Positions 1 to 6,392 of a stretch of 12,806 nt of DNA are shown here, piece by piece (the stretch's first letter is position 1; the number at the start of each line of letters is the position of its first letter). The notes under the pieces were generated by a model, which saw nothing but the letters and a program-made list of their open reading frames with translations, made no database searches and was not told the origin of the DNA. The stretch is taken from positions 1 through 12,806 of the forward strand of contig JAGLEG010000473.1 of assembly GCA_023145185.1 (NCBI GenBank), written 5' to 3'. A program made the translations under genes and the position numbers. The DNA comes from Thermoplasmata archaeon. Its GTDB lineage: Archaea; Thermoplasmatota; Penumbrarchaeia; Penumbrarchaeales; Penumbrarchaeaceae.

Positions 1-597
1 TTCCTCTTCTTTTGGAGCTTCTATCGTTATCTTCTGTTCCACCTGCGAGGGGATGACCTCCTCGGAAGGCGCGCTTCCCTTCGGCCTCATCGGATGTAGC
101 TCCGATGAATACGGGGAGGCAGCCTCGTACTCGATGAACCCCTCCTCGAACCTGTTGACCAACAGGCCGGGGATGGTGACCCTCCTGTCCTTGAGGATGA
201 TATGTCCATGATTGATCATCTGTCTAGCCTGTTTTGGGGTCTGGGCCAGCCCTTTGGTGTACACCAGGGACTGAAGCCTGCGAGAGAAGACCATCTCCAC
301 ATCGATGGCAAGCACGTCCTTGAGGGGTGCTCCATCGGACAGGAAACCCAGTTTGTGGCATCTCTTGAGCAGTAGTCCGGTCTCCTTCTGAGCCTGTTCG
401 TTACCGGTCCTGTTCATTGCCTGCAGACCAACTGCCTGCTTTCTCAGCCTTCTGAGGTAGGACTGAGCTTTCCAGACCTCCCTCTTGTTCTTGAGGCCGT
501 ATTTGACCATGAGCCCTTTTTCCTCTTTGATCCTTTCGCCCTGCCAAGGGTGAGAGGGAGTTTCGTATCTTTTCTTCAGCTTCTTTGGATCTCCCAT
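1..597 (-). CDS. rps4: Small-subunit ribosomal protein S4 (archaeal uS4), 3' end outside window
   Basis: uS4 is a primary 16S rRNA-binding protein of the 30S subunit. The frame begins at ATG (597-595) with the archaeal S4 opening MGDPKKLKKRYETPSHPWQ and stays open for 199 codons to the left edge, so the stop lies outside. A basic N-terminal region (about 1-100) precedes an S4 RNA-binding fold (about 103-165), recognisable from RRLQSLVYTKGLAQTPKQA and GHIILKDRRVTIPG. The tail after residue 160 is proline- and glutamate-rich (ending EAPKEEE), as in many archaeal S4 proteins, so the stop is probably close by. The start is supported by a GGGGG stretch at 605-609, 7 nt upstream. The gene follows S13 by 12 bp in the usual archaeal S13-S4-S11 order and is probably cotranscribed with it. 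Confidence 0.96.
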   Translation of the reverse strand, partial: MGDPKKLKKRYETPSHPWQGERIKEEKGLMVKYGLKNKREVWKAQSYLRRLRKQAVGLQAMNRTGNEQAQKETGLLLKRCHKLGFLSDGAPLKDVLAIDVEMVFSRRLQSLVYTKGLAQTPKQARQMINHGHIILKDRRVTIPGLLVNRFEEGFIEYEAASPYSSELHPMRPKGSAPSEEVIPSQVEQKITIEAPKEEE

Positions 598-609
598 GAT
601 TAAACCCCC

Positions 610-1113
610 TTACTTCACTTTTCTCCTCGATACGCCTACGGTGGCTCCAGTCCTTCCGTTGGAGCCGGTCCTCTGCCCGCGGACCTTGTGTCCTCCATCG
701 TGGCGGACCCCTTTGTAGCACCTGATCTTCCTCAGCAGGCCGATATCCTCGCTGTGGATCATCTCCAGGTCGGCCCCGAGCGTATGGGTATCTTCACCGG
801 TATCGATGTCCCTCTGCCTGTTCATCATCCAAACAGGGATATGGCTGGGGATCTCCTCGAGGAAATTGGCCAGATGCTCCACCTGCTCATCGGTCAGATC
901 TCCGCTCTTAAGGGAGGGATCTATCTCGAGTTTACGGGTGATGATCTTCGCTATCCTGTAGTTAATGCCCTTGATGGAGGTGAGACCATCGATGAACCTC
1001 TTGTTCCCGTCTATGTCCGTATTTCGTATACGGACAATGAACTTGAAGTCCGGATTGACCTCAGCCGCCGGGGCTTTGTCCTTTCTCTGTTTTCCACTTT
1101 TCTTTTCGGCCAA
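610..1113 (-). CDS. rps13: Small-subunit ribosomal protein S13 (archaeal uS13)
   Basis: uS13 sits in the head of the 30S subunit and contacts the P-site tRNA and the large subunit. With the start chosen here it has 167 residues. A lysine-rich N-terminal extension precedes the conserved region VRIRNTDIDGNKRF and the helical core GLTSIKGINYRIAK, and the C-terminal tail carries RGQRTGSNGRTG (about 145-156), the typical rRNA/tRNA-contacting S13 signature. A GTG at 1137 opens the same frame, but it lies at the predicted transcription start. The TTG at 1113-1111 has a perfect GGAGG at 1121-1125 with 7 nt spacing and gives the N-terminus MAEKKSG, so I prefer TTG. S4 follows 12 bp downstream. Family assignment is secure; the start codon is inference. 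Confidence 0.95.
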   Translation of the reverse strand: MAEKKSGKQRKDKAPAAEVNPDFKFIVRIRNTDIDGNKRFIDGLTSIKGINYRIAKIITRKLEIDPSLKSGDLTDEQVEHLANFLEEIPSHIPVWMMNRQRDIDTGEDTHTLGADLEMIHSEDIGLLRKIRCYKGVRHDGGHKVRGQRTGSNGRTGATVGVSRRKVK

Positions 1114-1120
1114 GTTGAAG

Positions 1121-1125
1121 CCTCC
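1121..1125 (-). promoter_or_regulatory. Shine-Dalgarno site deciding a TTG start for S13
   Basis: On the minus strand this reads GGAGG and lies 7 nt before TTG (1113). The upstream GTG at 1137 has no comparable site and would leave almost no leader after the predicted TATA box. Confidence 0.7.
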
Positions 1126-1157
1126 GATAAGATGCACTGCATCGGCTGCGGATCAAA

Positions 1158-1170
1158 CCTTTATATATCA
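1158..1170 (-). promoter_or_regulatory. rps13: TATA box of the S13-S4 operon
   Basis: The minus strand reads TGATATATAAAGG here, a strong archaeal TATA element. With the usual distance of about 26 nt, transcription should start near 1137, giving a leader of about 24 nt before the TTG start of S13. A second TATA-like element (GGATATAAATAAG on the minus strand, 1234-1246) lies further upstream. Confidence 0.65.
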
Positions 1171-1317
1171 CCACTTGATCAACGCCCTATAGACGGTACC
1201 TAGTGTAGGCTTGTGGAACTCCCCGATGTAGTTCTTATTTATATCCCTTTCCCCCCCTCACAGTAGGAGCTAACTCTAAATCACTTACTGACCTGGACAA
1301 ATGGTGTGACCGCAAAC

Positions 1318-1330
1318 AATAATTAATATC
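1318..1330 (+). promoter_or_regulatory. Probable TATA box for the UPF0179-hmgA operon
   Basis: The AT-rich AATAATTAATATC lies about 36 nt before the ATG at 1360. It would place the transcription start near 1350, so the message would have a very short leader. No strong Shine-Dalgarno site is seen there, which fits a nearly leaderless transcript. The rest of the 246 bp spacer from 1114 to 1359 holds the S13 promoter elements and no further gene that I can support. Confidence 0.5.
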
Positions 1331-1359
1331 GAATAGCTCTTTGGGGCGAAAGTGGTCAA

Positions 1360-1809
1360 ATGAGCAATATCACTCTGGTTGGAAAAGAGGTGGCGAGGGT
1401 GGGTTTCATCTTCACCTATATCGGTACATCACCCGAATGTGAGAGTTGTCAGGTAAAAAAGGCCTGCCATGGTCTGAAGGTTGGATACAGGTACAGGGTC
1501 ACATCTGTGAGGGATAAGGAACACGATTGCCCTGTTCACTATGGAGGTAAGGCGGTCGTTGCAGAGTACGAGGAGCTGGAGATGGAGGCCTCGATACCTT
1601 CAAACAAGGCGATCGAAGGGGCGATCATAAGCCTGGAGGTCGGCTCATGTCAATTGGTATGGTGCGCTAACCATCGACTTTGCAGAAAGGAGAACCCAGC
1701 ATCGGGGAAGAAGGTCAAGATAACCAGGCTGATGGAGGAGATGAAATGCCCAAGGGGAGTGAAGCTGAGAAGGGCCGAGATCAAGATCCGTAATGAGGGA
1801 AAAAAGTAG
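1360..1809 (+). CDS. UPF0179 family archaeal cysteine-rich protein
   Basis: The function of this family is not known. The 149-residue product matches the archaeal UPF0179 family in length and pattern: the opening ITLVGKEVARVGFIFTY, then ECESCQVKKACHGL, GYRYRVTSVRDKEHDCPVH, and a C-terminal CPRG. It has eight cysteines (27, 30, 36, 57, 97, 102, 108, 130). The spacing CxxC-x5-C followed by DCPVH suggests binding of zinc or an iron-sulphur cluster, but this is inference from spacing. There is no signal peptide or membrane segment, so a cytosolic location is expected. Class II HMG-CoA reductase begins only 9 bp after the stop, so the two are probably cotranscribed. The start was chosen because ATG 1360 gives the family's usual N-terminus and lies behind a TATA element. 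Confidence 0.9.
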   Translation: MSNITLVGKEVARVGFIFTYIGTSPECESCQVKKACHGLKVGYRYRVTSVRDKEHDCPVHYGGKAVVAEYEELEMEASIPSNKAIEGAIISLEVGSCQLVWCANHRLCRKENPASGKKVKITRLMEEMKCPRGVKLRRAEIKIRNEGKK

Positions 1810-1813
1810 GTGA
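1808..1813 (+). promoter_or_regulatory. hmgA: Shine-Dalgarno site deciding the hmgA start
   Basis: AGGTGA overlaps the stop codon of the UPF0179 gene (TAG 1807-1809) and lies 5 nt before ATG 1819. The in-frame GTG at 1810 is part of this site, so it is unlikely to be the start. The overlap of stop and ribosome site also suggests translational coupling. Confidence 0.65.
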
Positions 1814-1818
1814 GATCT

Positions 1819-3072
1819 ATGTCGTCGGATATCACAGGTTTCTACAAGATGGATGTCGAGGAGAGAAGGCGGGTCCTTCGGGAGAGGTCCGGCCTTGATG
1901 AGGAGGATGTCGCATCCCTCTCTTTTTCCCCGTGTGATCCGTCAATTCTGGATGGGATGATAGAGAATGTCGTTGGGAGCTTTGAGATCCCTCTGGGGAT
2001 CGCCACGAATTTTCTGATAAACGGTCGGGATGTGCTCATCCCCATGGCAACGGAGGAACCATCTGTCGTTGCCGCGGCATCAAAAGGGGCCAAGATGGCC
2101 AGGGAGAGCGGTGGTTTCGAGACGTGGTCCTCGGATCCCGTAATGATCGGACAGGTACAGATAACGGATATCCCGGACATGAAGAGGGCGCTCGAGGCTC
2201 TTGAAGGGAAGAAGAGTGACCTGATCGACCTGGCGAATTCAAAGGATTCCCTCCTCATCTCATTGGGAGGAGGAGTACGGGATATCGATCTCAGGCACAT
2301 CGCCCATCCCGAGGGCGATTTCATGGTCGCCCAATTATACGTGGACTGCAGGGATGCAATGGGCGCGAACGCCGTGAACACCATGGCGGAGGCCGTCGCC
2401 CCCGTGATGGAGGAATTGACAGGCGGTAGGGCCCTCCTCAGGATCATATCCAACCTGGCGGACAGACGGCTGTCCGGGGCCCGGGCGACCTTCAGGAAGG
2501 ACCTCCTTGGGGGGGAGGGTGTCGTTGATAGCATCTTGAAGGCCTTTTACCTTGCTGAGGTGGACCCTTACAGATGCTCGACCCATAATAAAGGTATCAT
2601 GAACGGCGTCTCGGCAGTGGTCAGGGCCACCGGCAACGACACGAGAGCGGTGGAGGCAGGCGCCCATTCATTTGCCGCGAAAGAGGGCTCGTACAAACCC
2701 CTGACCCGATACTGGAGGGATGAGAACGGGGACCTGGTCGGAGAGATCGAACTGCCCACGGCCGTGGGACTGGTGGGAGGGGCCACCAGGGTCCACCCGA
2801 CGGCAAGAGCCTGTGTAAAACTGATGGGTATCAAAAAGGCCACTGACCTGGGAGAAGCTCTTGCCGCCGTTGGTCTGGCCCAGAATCTGGCTGCATTGAA
2901 AGCCCTCTCCTCGGAGGGGATCCAGAGGGGGCACATGAGGTTGCACGCCAGGAACCTGGCGATCCAGGCCGGGGCCGAGGGAGATGAGGTGGATAAGGTA
3001 GTCAAGAAGCTTCTGGAGGATGGACCGATATCGGCGACCAAAGCGGAGAAAGCGCTTGAACTGTTCAGGTAA
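1819..3072 (+). CDS. hmgA: Hydroxymethylglutaryl-CoA reductase, class II
   Basis: This enzyme interconverts HMG-CoA and mevalonate; in archaea it supplies the isoprenoid chains of membrane lipids. The 417-residue soluble protein follows the class II Pseudomonas mevalonii enzyme almost without gaps in its N-terminal half. Landmarks are ENVVGSFEIP (49-58), EEPSVVAAAS with catalytic Glu80, DAMGANAVNTM (179-189, dinucleotide-binding region), HNKGIMNG with Lys258, ATGNDTRA with Asp274, and GIQRGHM with His372. These correspond to Glu83, Lys267, Asp283 and His381 of the P. mevalonii enzyme. Asp143, in the motif NSKD, matches P. mevalonii Asp146, which contacts the NADH ribose, so NADH preference is inferred. 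There is no membrane anchor. ATG 1819 was chosen over GTG 1810 because of the AGGTGA at 1808-1813. Class II genes in archaea are usually attributed to transfer from bacteria. Confidence 0.96.
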   Translation: MSSDITGFYKMDVEERRRVLRERSGLDEEDVASLSFSPCDPSILDGMIENVVGSFEIPLGIATNFLINGRDVLIPMATEEPSVVAAASKGAKMARESGGFETWSSDPVMIGQVQITDIPDMKRALEALEGKKSDLIDLANSKDSLLISLGGGVRDIDLRHIAHPEGDFMVAQLYVDCRDAMGANAVNTMAEAVAPVMEELTGGRALLRIISNLADRRLSGARATFRKDLLGGEGVVDSILKAFYLAEVDPYRCSTHNKGIMNGVSAVVRATGNDTRAVEAGAHSFAAKEGSYKPLTRYWRDENGDLVGEIELPTAVGLVGGATRVHPTARACVKLMGIKKATDLGEALAAVGLAQNLAALKALSSEGIQRGHMRLHARNLAIQAGAEGDEVDKVVKKLLEDGPISATKAEKALELFR

Positions 3073-3074
3073 TC

Positions 3075-3083
3075 TTTTAATAA
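3075..3083 (+). promoter_or_regulatory. Possible TATA box for the kinase-presenilin-DsbD/CcdA-like operon
   Basis: TTTTAATAA lies just after the hmgA stop and about 60 nt before ATG 3140. It would give a start near 3107 and a leader of about 33 nt. A GC-rich inverted repeat, CCTCGA-GGG-TCGAGG (3096-3110), sits across the predicted start. The call rests only on composition and distance. Confidence 0.4.
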
Positions 3084-3139
3084 GGTCCAGCTCATCCTCG
3101 AGGGTCGAGGCCTCACCTCCTCGAAAGGAGAAACTCCGA

Positions 3140-3625
3140 ATGGACCTGATAACCGTTCCCATCGAAAAACCGGAGGATATCAACTTCATTCTGGGGCAGT
3201 CGCATTTCATCAAGACGGTCGAGGACATCCATGAGGTCATGGTCAGCGCGGTACCGGACGCCAGGTTCGGACTGGCGTTCTGCGAGGCCTCTGGACACTG
3301 TCTGGTCCGCTGGTCGGGCACGGATGAGGAGATGACCGAGCTGGCAAAAAAGAACGCTTTCAACCTCTCCTGCGGCCACTCCTTCATAATATTCATGAGC
3401 GGTTCGTTCCCGATCAACTTCCTCAATGCGGTGAAATCACTGAACCTTGTATGCAATATCTACTGCGCAACGGCCAACCCCACCGATGTCATCATCGCGG
3501 AGAACGAGAGAGGCAGGGGCATCATGGGAGTGATCGACGGGAACAAACAGGTGGGCATCGAGACCGGGGAAGACCAGAGATGGAGGATAGAGCTCCTCCG
3601 CAAGATAGGTTACAAACAGGGATGA
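3140..3625 (+). CDS. Adenosine-specific kinase family protein (PF04008-like)
   Basis: The family is named for adenosine-specific kinase; its physiological role is not well established. The 161-residue product shows the whole family signature: MDLITVPIEKPEDINFILGQ at the start, SHFIKTVEDI (21-30), GLAFCEASG (44-52), CGHSFIIF (78-85), FPINFLNA (90-97), IYCATANP (107-114) and RGRGIMGVIDG (124-134). Length is normal and no residues of these blocks are missing. There is no signal or membrane segment, so it should be cytosolic. The frame is open from 3020, inside hmgA, but ATG 3140 has AAAGGAG 9 nt upstream and matches the family's N-terminus, so the longer start is rejected. The presenilin-like gene begins 12 bp after the stop, which indicates an operon; the functional link is unclear. 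Confidence 0.92.
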   Translation: MDLITVPIEKPEDINFILGQSHFIKTVEDIHEVMVSAVPDARFGLAFCEASGHCLVRWSGTDEEMTELAKKNAFNLSCGHSFIIFMSGSFPINFLNAVKSLNLVCNIYCATANPTDVIIAENERGRGIMGVIDGNKQVGIETGEDQRWRIELLRKIGYKQG

Positions 3626-3637
3626 TGGTGGGATCAA

Positions 3638-5578
3638 ATGGGAGAGGAGAAGGAGGAAACCCCCGATGCCGAGGGGGACAAAAGCGATGATGAGGCTGCC
3701 GAACGCGGCCTCGGCTGGAAGAGCGCATGGGCCCCGATAGCAGGCATGGTAGTTTTCATACTGATAACCGTATCCATATCCCTCTTCGTGGCTCCCCTGT
3801 ACGTAAGCCAGGGAATGCAGGCGTTCGGTGAGGAGGGGGCCACCGATCCATGGATCGCCGTGTACTATCTTGTCATGATAATCGTGGTCACAACGGTCAT
3901 ATTACTGCTGAAGAAATTCTTGAAGAGGAGGAAGAGGAATTTCCTGAAATACGTGCTCGCGGCGGCGGTCCTGTTCTCTACATACGCCGTTGTTTCTCCT
4001 GTATTGGATGTGGTCGTCAACGGCATGCCGGAGGAGTGGGAGGTCCAGGACATGGAGGTCAATGACCCATATTGGGCTCTGCCGATCGGGATGGATCAAG
4101 GGTCCCCTTCGATCATGATAGCTTCCAACGGATCGGTGTCCCTGTTGGGCTTTGAGGAAGATGGATACGAGGTCTATGCGACAGAGGCCCAGATCGACCA
4201 GCTGATCCCTGTGGCGATCACCAACCAATTGACCCAGGCGGGCAACACCAATGTTTATCTGGCTGCCATGCGAAAGGGCGATCAGGTCCAGATGGTTCGC
4301 TTTGGAGATGGGGGCAATGGGTCCCAGGGTGTGGATATCTCATATCCATCGGAGACATTTGAACTGCCAGAGAACAGCTCTCTTCTGGATGCCACGAGGG
4401 TCTGGAACTATTTCGGGAGGAACCTCGACCTATATCTGGTCTCGAACGGTTCTGGGATTCGGCTCTACAAACATGATGGTGGGAACGCCTCTCTTCTCTA
4501 TCAGGCCGATGGGGACCTGACATTTTCCTTTGGTTCGGATGTGCCGATGGCCCACACCGATCATACTGTCTATTCCATATCCTTTATCAATGGTTCAGTG
4601 GACCTGATAGAACAGATCACGTTCAATGAGAAGATCATCTGGATGAGAGCCTTCGCCGAGATATATATGATCGGCACAGATAAAGGACTCCATATGTGGG
4701 AAGTGGGTGGGGATGTTGAACCCGTATTGAACAGGATGATATCATCTCCCAACCTCGTCTGGCTCGCCGAGGATGAAAGCGGCTGGGAGGTCCTGGCCAT
4801 GAGGAGCAATTACCTGTACGTGGTCGATGAGGATGGTCACTCTACATGGGGTCTGGACGATTATAATTATTTGATGACATACGAGGACAGACCAGGGGGC
4901 ACCCTCACCATCGTCTCCGAGGAGAAGATCGAGAGGTGGTCCATTCCCGGGGAAAGAGGGGGACTTGTGGTCGAGCTGGGCGCATTCGGCTTTGCATTTG
5001 CCGTCGTGGCAATACTACTTTGGAAGCCCAAGTGGTGGATCGTCGACCTTTCCGGGATACTGATGGGGGCGGGCGTCCTGACGCTGATAGGCATCTCCAT
5101 ATCAATTCTACCTATCCTACTGCTATTGGTCCTTCTGGCAGTATACGATTTCATCTCCGTATATAAAACAAAACACATGCTGGCCCTGGCGGAGTCGGTG
5201 GTGGAGGCCAAGCTTCCCATCCTGCTGGTATTCCCCCTGAAATGGGGATACAGGTACGAGGATGAGAGCAACCTCCTTGACAAGAGCAGGCCAAGGGAAG
5301 CGATGTTCATGGGCCTTGGTGACGTGATAATACCCGGGTCCCTGCTGATATCGGCCTACACCTTCCTGCCCTCAGATGGGATAGAGCTTCTGGGCATGAT
5401 CTCCCCTCAGCTTTCGGTGGCCATGTTCTCCCTTGTGGGGATGTTGATCGCCCTGTTCTTCCTGATGTATCAGGTGTTGAAAGGAAAAGCGCATGCTGGG
5501 CTCCCATTCCTCAACGGGGGGGTCATACTCGGCTTCCTGTTAGGGGAGCTGATAATATACGGTACCAAAATTATATAG
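3638..5578 (+). CDS. Presenilin/SPP-type intramembrane aspartyl protease with a large extracytoplasmic insert
   Basis: Members of this A22-type family cut transmembrane helices within the membrane. Nine membrane segments are visible (about 33-55, 73-91, 104-127, 443-462, 467-485, 486-506, 556-578, 590-612, 622-642). The catalytic motifs are present: YD in helix 6 (LLAVYDFISVYK, Asp504), GLGD in helix 7 (Asp562), and a PAL-like motif, here GLPFLNGG (621-628), before helix 9. The basic run KKFLKRRKR (92-100) between helices 2 and 3 and the lysine-rich loops after helices 6 and 8 place the N-terminus inside and the 128-442 insert outside. The insert has six N-x-S sites and about seven strand-rich units of the form VYLVSNGSxxxLY, suggesting a beta-propeller (inference). 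Most archaeal homologues I know are about 300 residues, against 646 here. GGTG at 3627-3630 supports ATG 3638. Confidence 0.9.
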   Translation: MGEEKEETPDAEGDKSDDEAAERGLGWKSAWAPIAGMVVFILITVSISLFVAPLYVSQGMQAFGEEGATDPWIAVYYLVMIIVVTTVILLLKKFLKRRKRNFLKYVLAAAVLFSTYAVVSPVLDVVVNGMPEEWEVQDMEVNDPYWALPIGMDQGSPSIMIASNGSVSLLGFEEDGYEVYATEAQIDQLIPVAITNQLTQAGNTNVYLAAMRKGDQVQMVRFGDGGNGSQGVDISYPSETFELPENSSLLDATRVWNYFGRNLDLYLVSNGSGIRLYKHDGGNASLLYQADGDLTFSFGSDVPMAHTDHTVYSISFINGSVDLIEQITFNEKIIWMRAFAEIYMIGTDKGLHMWEVGGDVEPVLNRMISSPNLVWLAEDESGWEVLAMRSNYLYVVDEDGHSTWGLDDYNYLMTYEDRPGGTLTIVSEEKIERWSIPGERGGLVVELGAFGFAFAVVAILLWKPKWWIVDLSGILMGAGVLTLIGISISILPILLLLVLLAVYDFISVYKTKHMLALAESVVEAKLPILLVFPLKWGYRYEDESNLLDKSRPREAMFMGLGDVIIPGSLLISAYTFLPSDGIELLGMISPQLSVAMFSLVGMLIALFFLMYQVLKGKAHAGLPFLNGGVILGFLLGELIIYGTKII

Positions 5579-5588
5579 TGACGAATAA

Positions 5589-5594
5589 GGAGGT
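5589..5594 (+). promoter_or_regulatory. Strong Shine-Dalgarno site misplaced for the annotated start
   Basis: GGAGGT is well matched to the 16S tail but lies 21 nt before the only canonical in-frame start (GTG 5616). It is 6 nt before ATC 5601 in frame, and 10 nt before TTG 5605 in another frame; that TTG opens a four-codon reading frame ending TGA at 5617-5619, overlapping GTG 5616. Confidence 0.6.
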
Positions 5595-5615
5595 AGTGAG
5601 ATCCTTGGCAACGTT

Positions 5616-6344
5616 GTGATATTCTCCATCCTGTTCCTCACGGGCCTTCTCCTGGGTTCCACGGTGTGCAACCTCACGTGTGGTCCGCTCATCCTGGTCA
5701 GGATAGGGGGACATGGAAAGGGATGGAGGAACGGGCTCCGGCTCTCGCTATATTTCTCGCTTGCGAGGATGTCCGTCCTGGTCTTACTGGGGCTCATCCT
5801 GGGAGGCGTCGGCTACAGCACATCAAGGGTGCTGGACGTGGGATCCATCATATGGTTCTCCCCGGCGGTCTACATGGTGATAGGGATATTTTCTGTCATC
5901 AACGGGCTTCACTTCTACGGTGTTTTAAAGAAGAGGGATGAGAGGTCCTGCTCGGGCTCGGGGGCGAAGAACTGGACCTCCAGGATGATCCTCAGAATGC
6001 TCCCCAGGGGGGAGAGGTCCGAGAGGGCGACGATGATAGGGATCGGCCTTCTCATGTCCGTGGTCTGCTTCGGTGAGGGATGGCTCATCCTGCTCGGGGC
6101 CGCGCCGATCGTGGGGACATCGGCGACCTCCTGGTTGGAGGGAGCCCTCTTTGGGGGCCTGGCGATGTTCCTTTTCTCTGCCGGGCTCTCCCTGCCGCTT
6201 GTTATAATGTCGGCGCTCGCATCCGAGGTGGGAAACAGGTTCGATCTTGAGAACCTGCTTCGGGCCGGCGGCGTGATCCTCTTGCTTATAGGGGCCTTTC
6301 TGATCGTTTTCGAGATATATACTCTGATCTCGCTTCTATCGTAA
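5616..6344 (+). CDS. DsbD/CcdA-like six-helix membrane protein (TauE/SafE-type annotation possible)
   Basis: Proteins of this type move reducing power or small substrates across the membrane; the substrate here is unknown. From GTG 5616 it has 242 residues and about six membrane helices (1-21, 43-66, 78-103, 138-162, 172-200, 215-240). Each half opens with a DsbD_2-like pattern: GLLLGSTVCNLTCGPLIL (Cys18, Cys22) and GLLMSVVCFGEGW (Cys151), the second with CFG where PCG is usual. A further cysteine, Cys112, lies in the loop between the halves. There is no thioredoxin domain. The gene follows the presenilin-like gene by 37 bp on the same strand. The start is uncertain: a perfect GGAGGT at 5589-5594 is 21 nt from GTG but only 6 nt from an in-frame ATC (5601). 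An in-frame stop at 5586 rules out a longer product. Family level is likely; exact role is open. Confidence 0.72.
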   Translation: MIFSILFLTGLLLGSTVCNLTCGPLILVRIGGHGKGWRNGLRLSLYFSLARMSVLVLLGLILGGVGYSTSRVLDVGSIIWFSPAVYMVIGIFSVINGLHFYGVLKKRDERSCSGSGAKNWTSRMILRMLPRGERSERATMIGIGLLMSVVCFGEGWLILLGAAPIVGTSATSWLEGALFGGLAMFLFSAGLSLPLVIMSALASEVGNRFDLENLLRAGGVILLLIGAFLIVFEIYTLISLLS

Positions 6345-6348
6345 CCTA

Positions 6349-6384
6349 ACTTTGGCATACATAGGCATAGATGAGTGCCAAAGT
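6349..6384. terminator. Hairpin 1 of the convergent spacer, possible bidirectional terminator
   Basis: ACTTTGGCA (6349-6357) pairs perfectly with TGCCAAAGT (6376-6384) across an 18 nt loop. It starts 5 bp after the stop of the DsbD/CcdA-like gene. There is no U-tract, so a classic archaeal oligo-U terminator is not shown; the terminator role rests on its position between convergent genes. Confidence 0.45.
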
Positions 6385-6392
6385 GAGATCTC

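Noticed and set aside
688..1203. Plus-strand open frame of 171 residues over S13
   Set aside because: It is the complement of the S13 gene, whose protein sequence is unmistakable.
1251..1257. A run of seven C
   Set aside because: It is noncoding, short and without a partner element; chance or sequencing noise is enough to explain it.
1140..1359. A tRNA or small RNA gene in the divergent spacer
   Set aside because: I could not find a cloverleaf on either strand; only TATA-like elements and short palindromes are visible.
3096..3110. Inverted repeat CCTCGA-GGG-TCGAGG as the hmgA terminator
   Set aside because: There is no T-tract after it and it lies downstream of the predicted promoter of the next gene, so a terminator call is not supported.
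3020..3139. N-terminal extension of the kinase into hmgA
   Set aside because: The extra 40 residues are arginine- and serine-rich, overlap the hmgA end, and do not belong to the family; ATG 3140 has a good ribosome site.
2668..3456. Minus-strand open frame of 262 residues across the hmgA end and the kinase gene
   Set aside because: It overlaps two genes with clear family signatures on the other strand and has no signature of its own.
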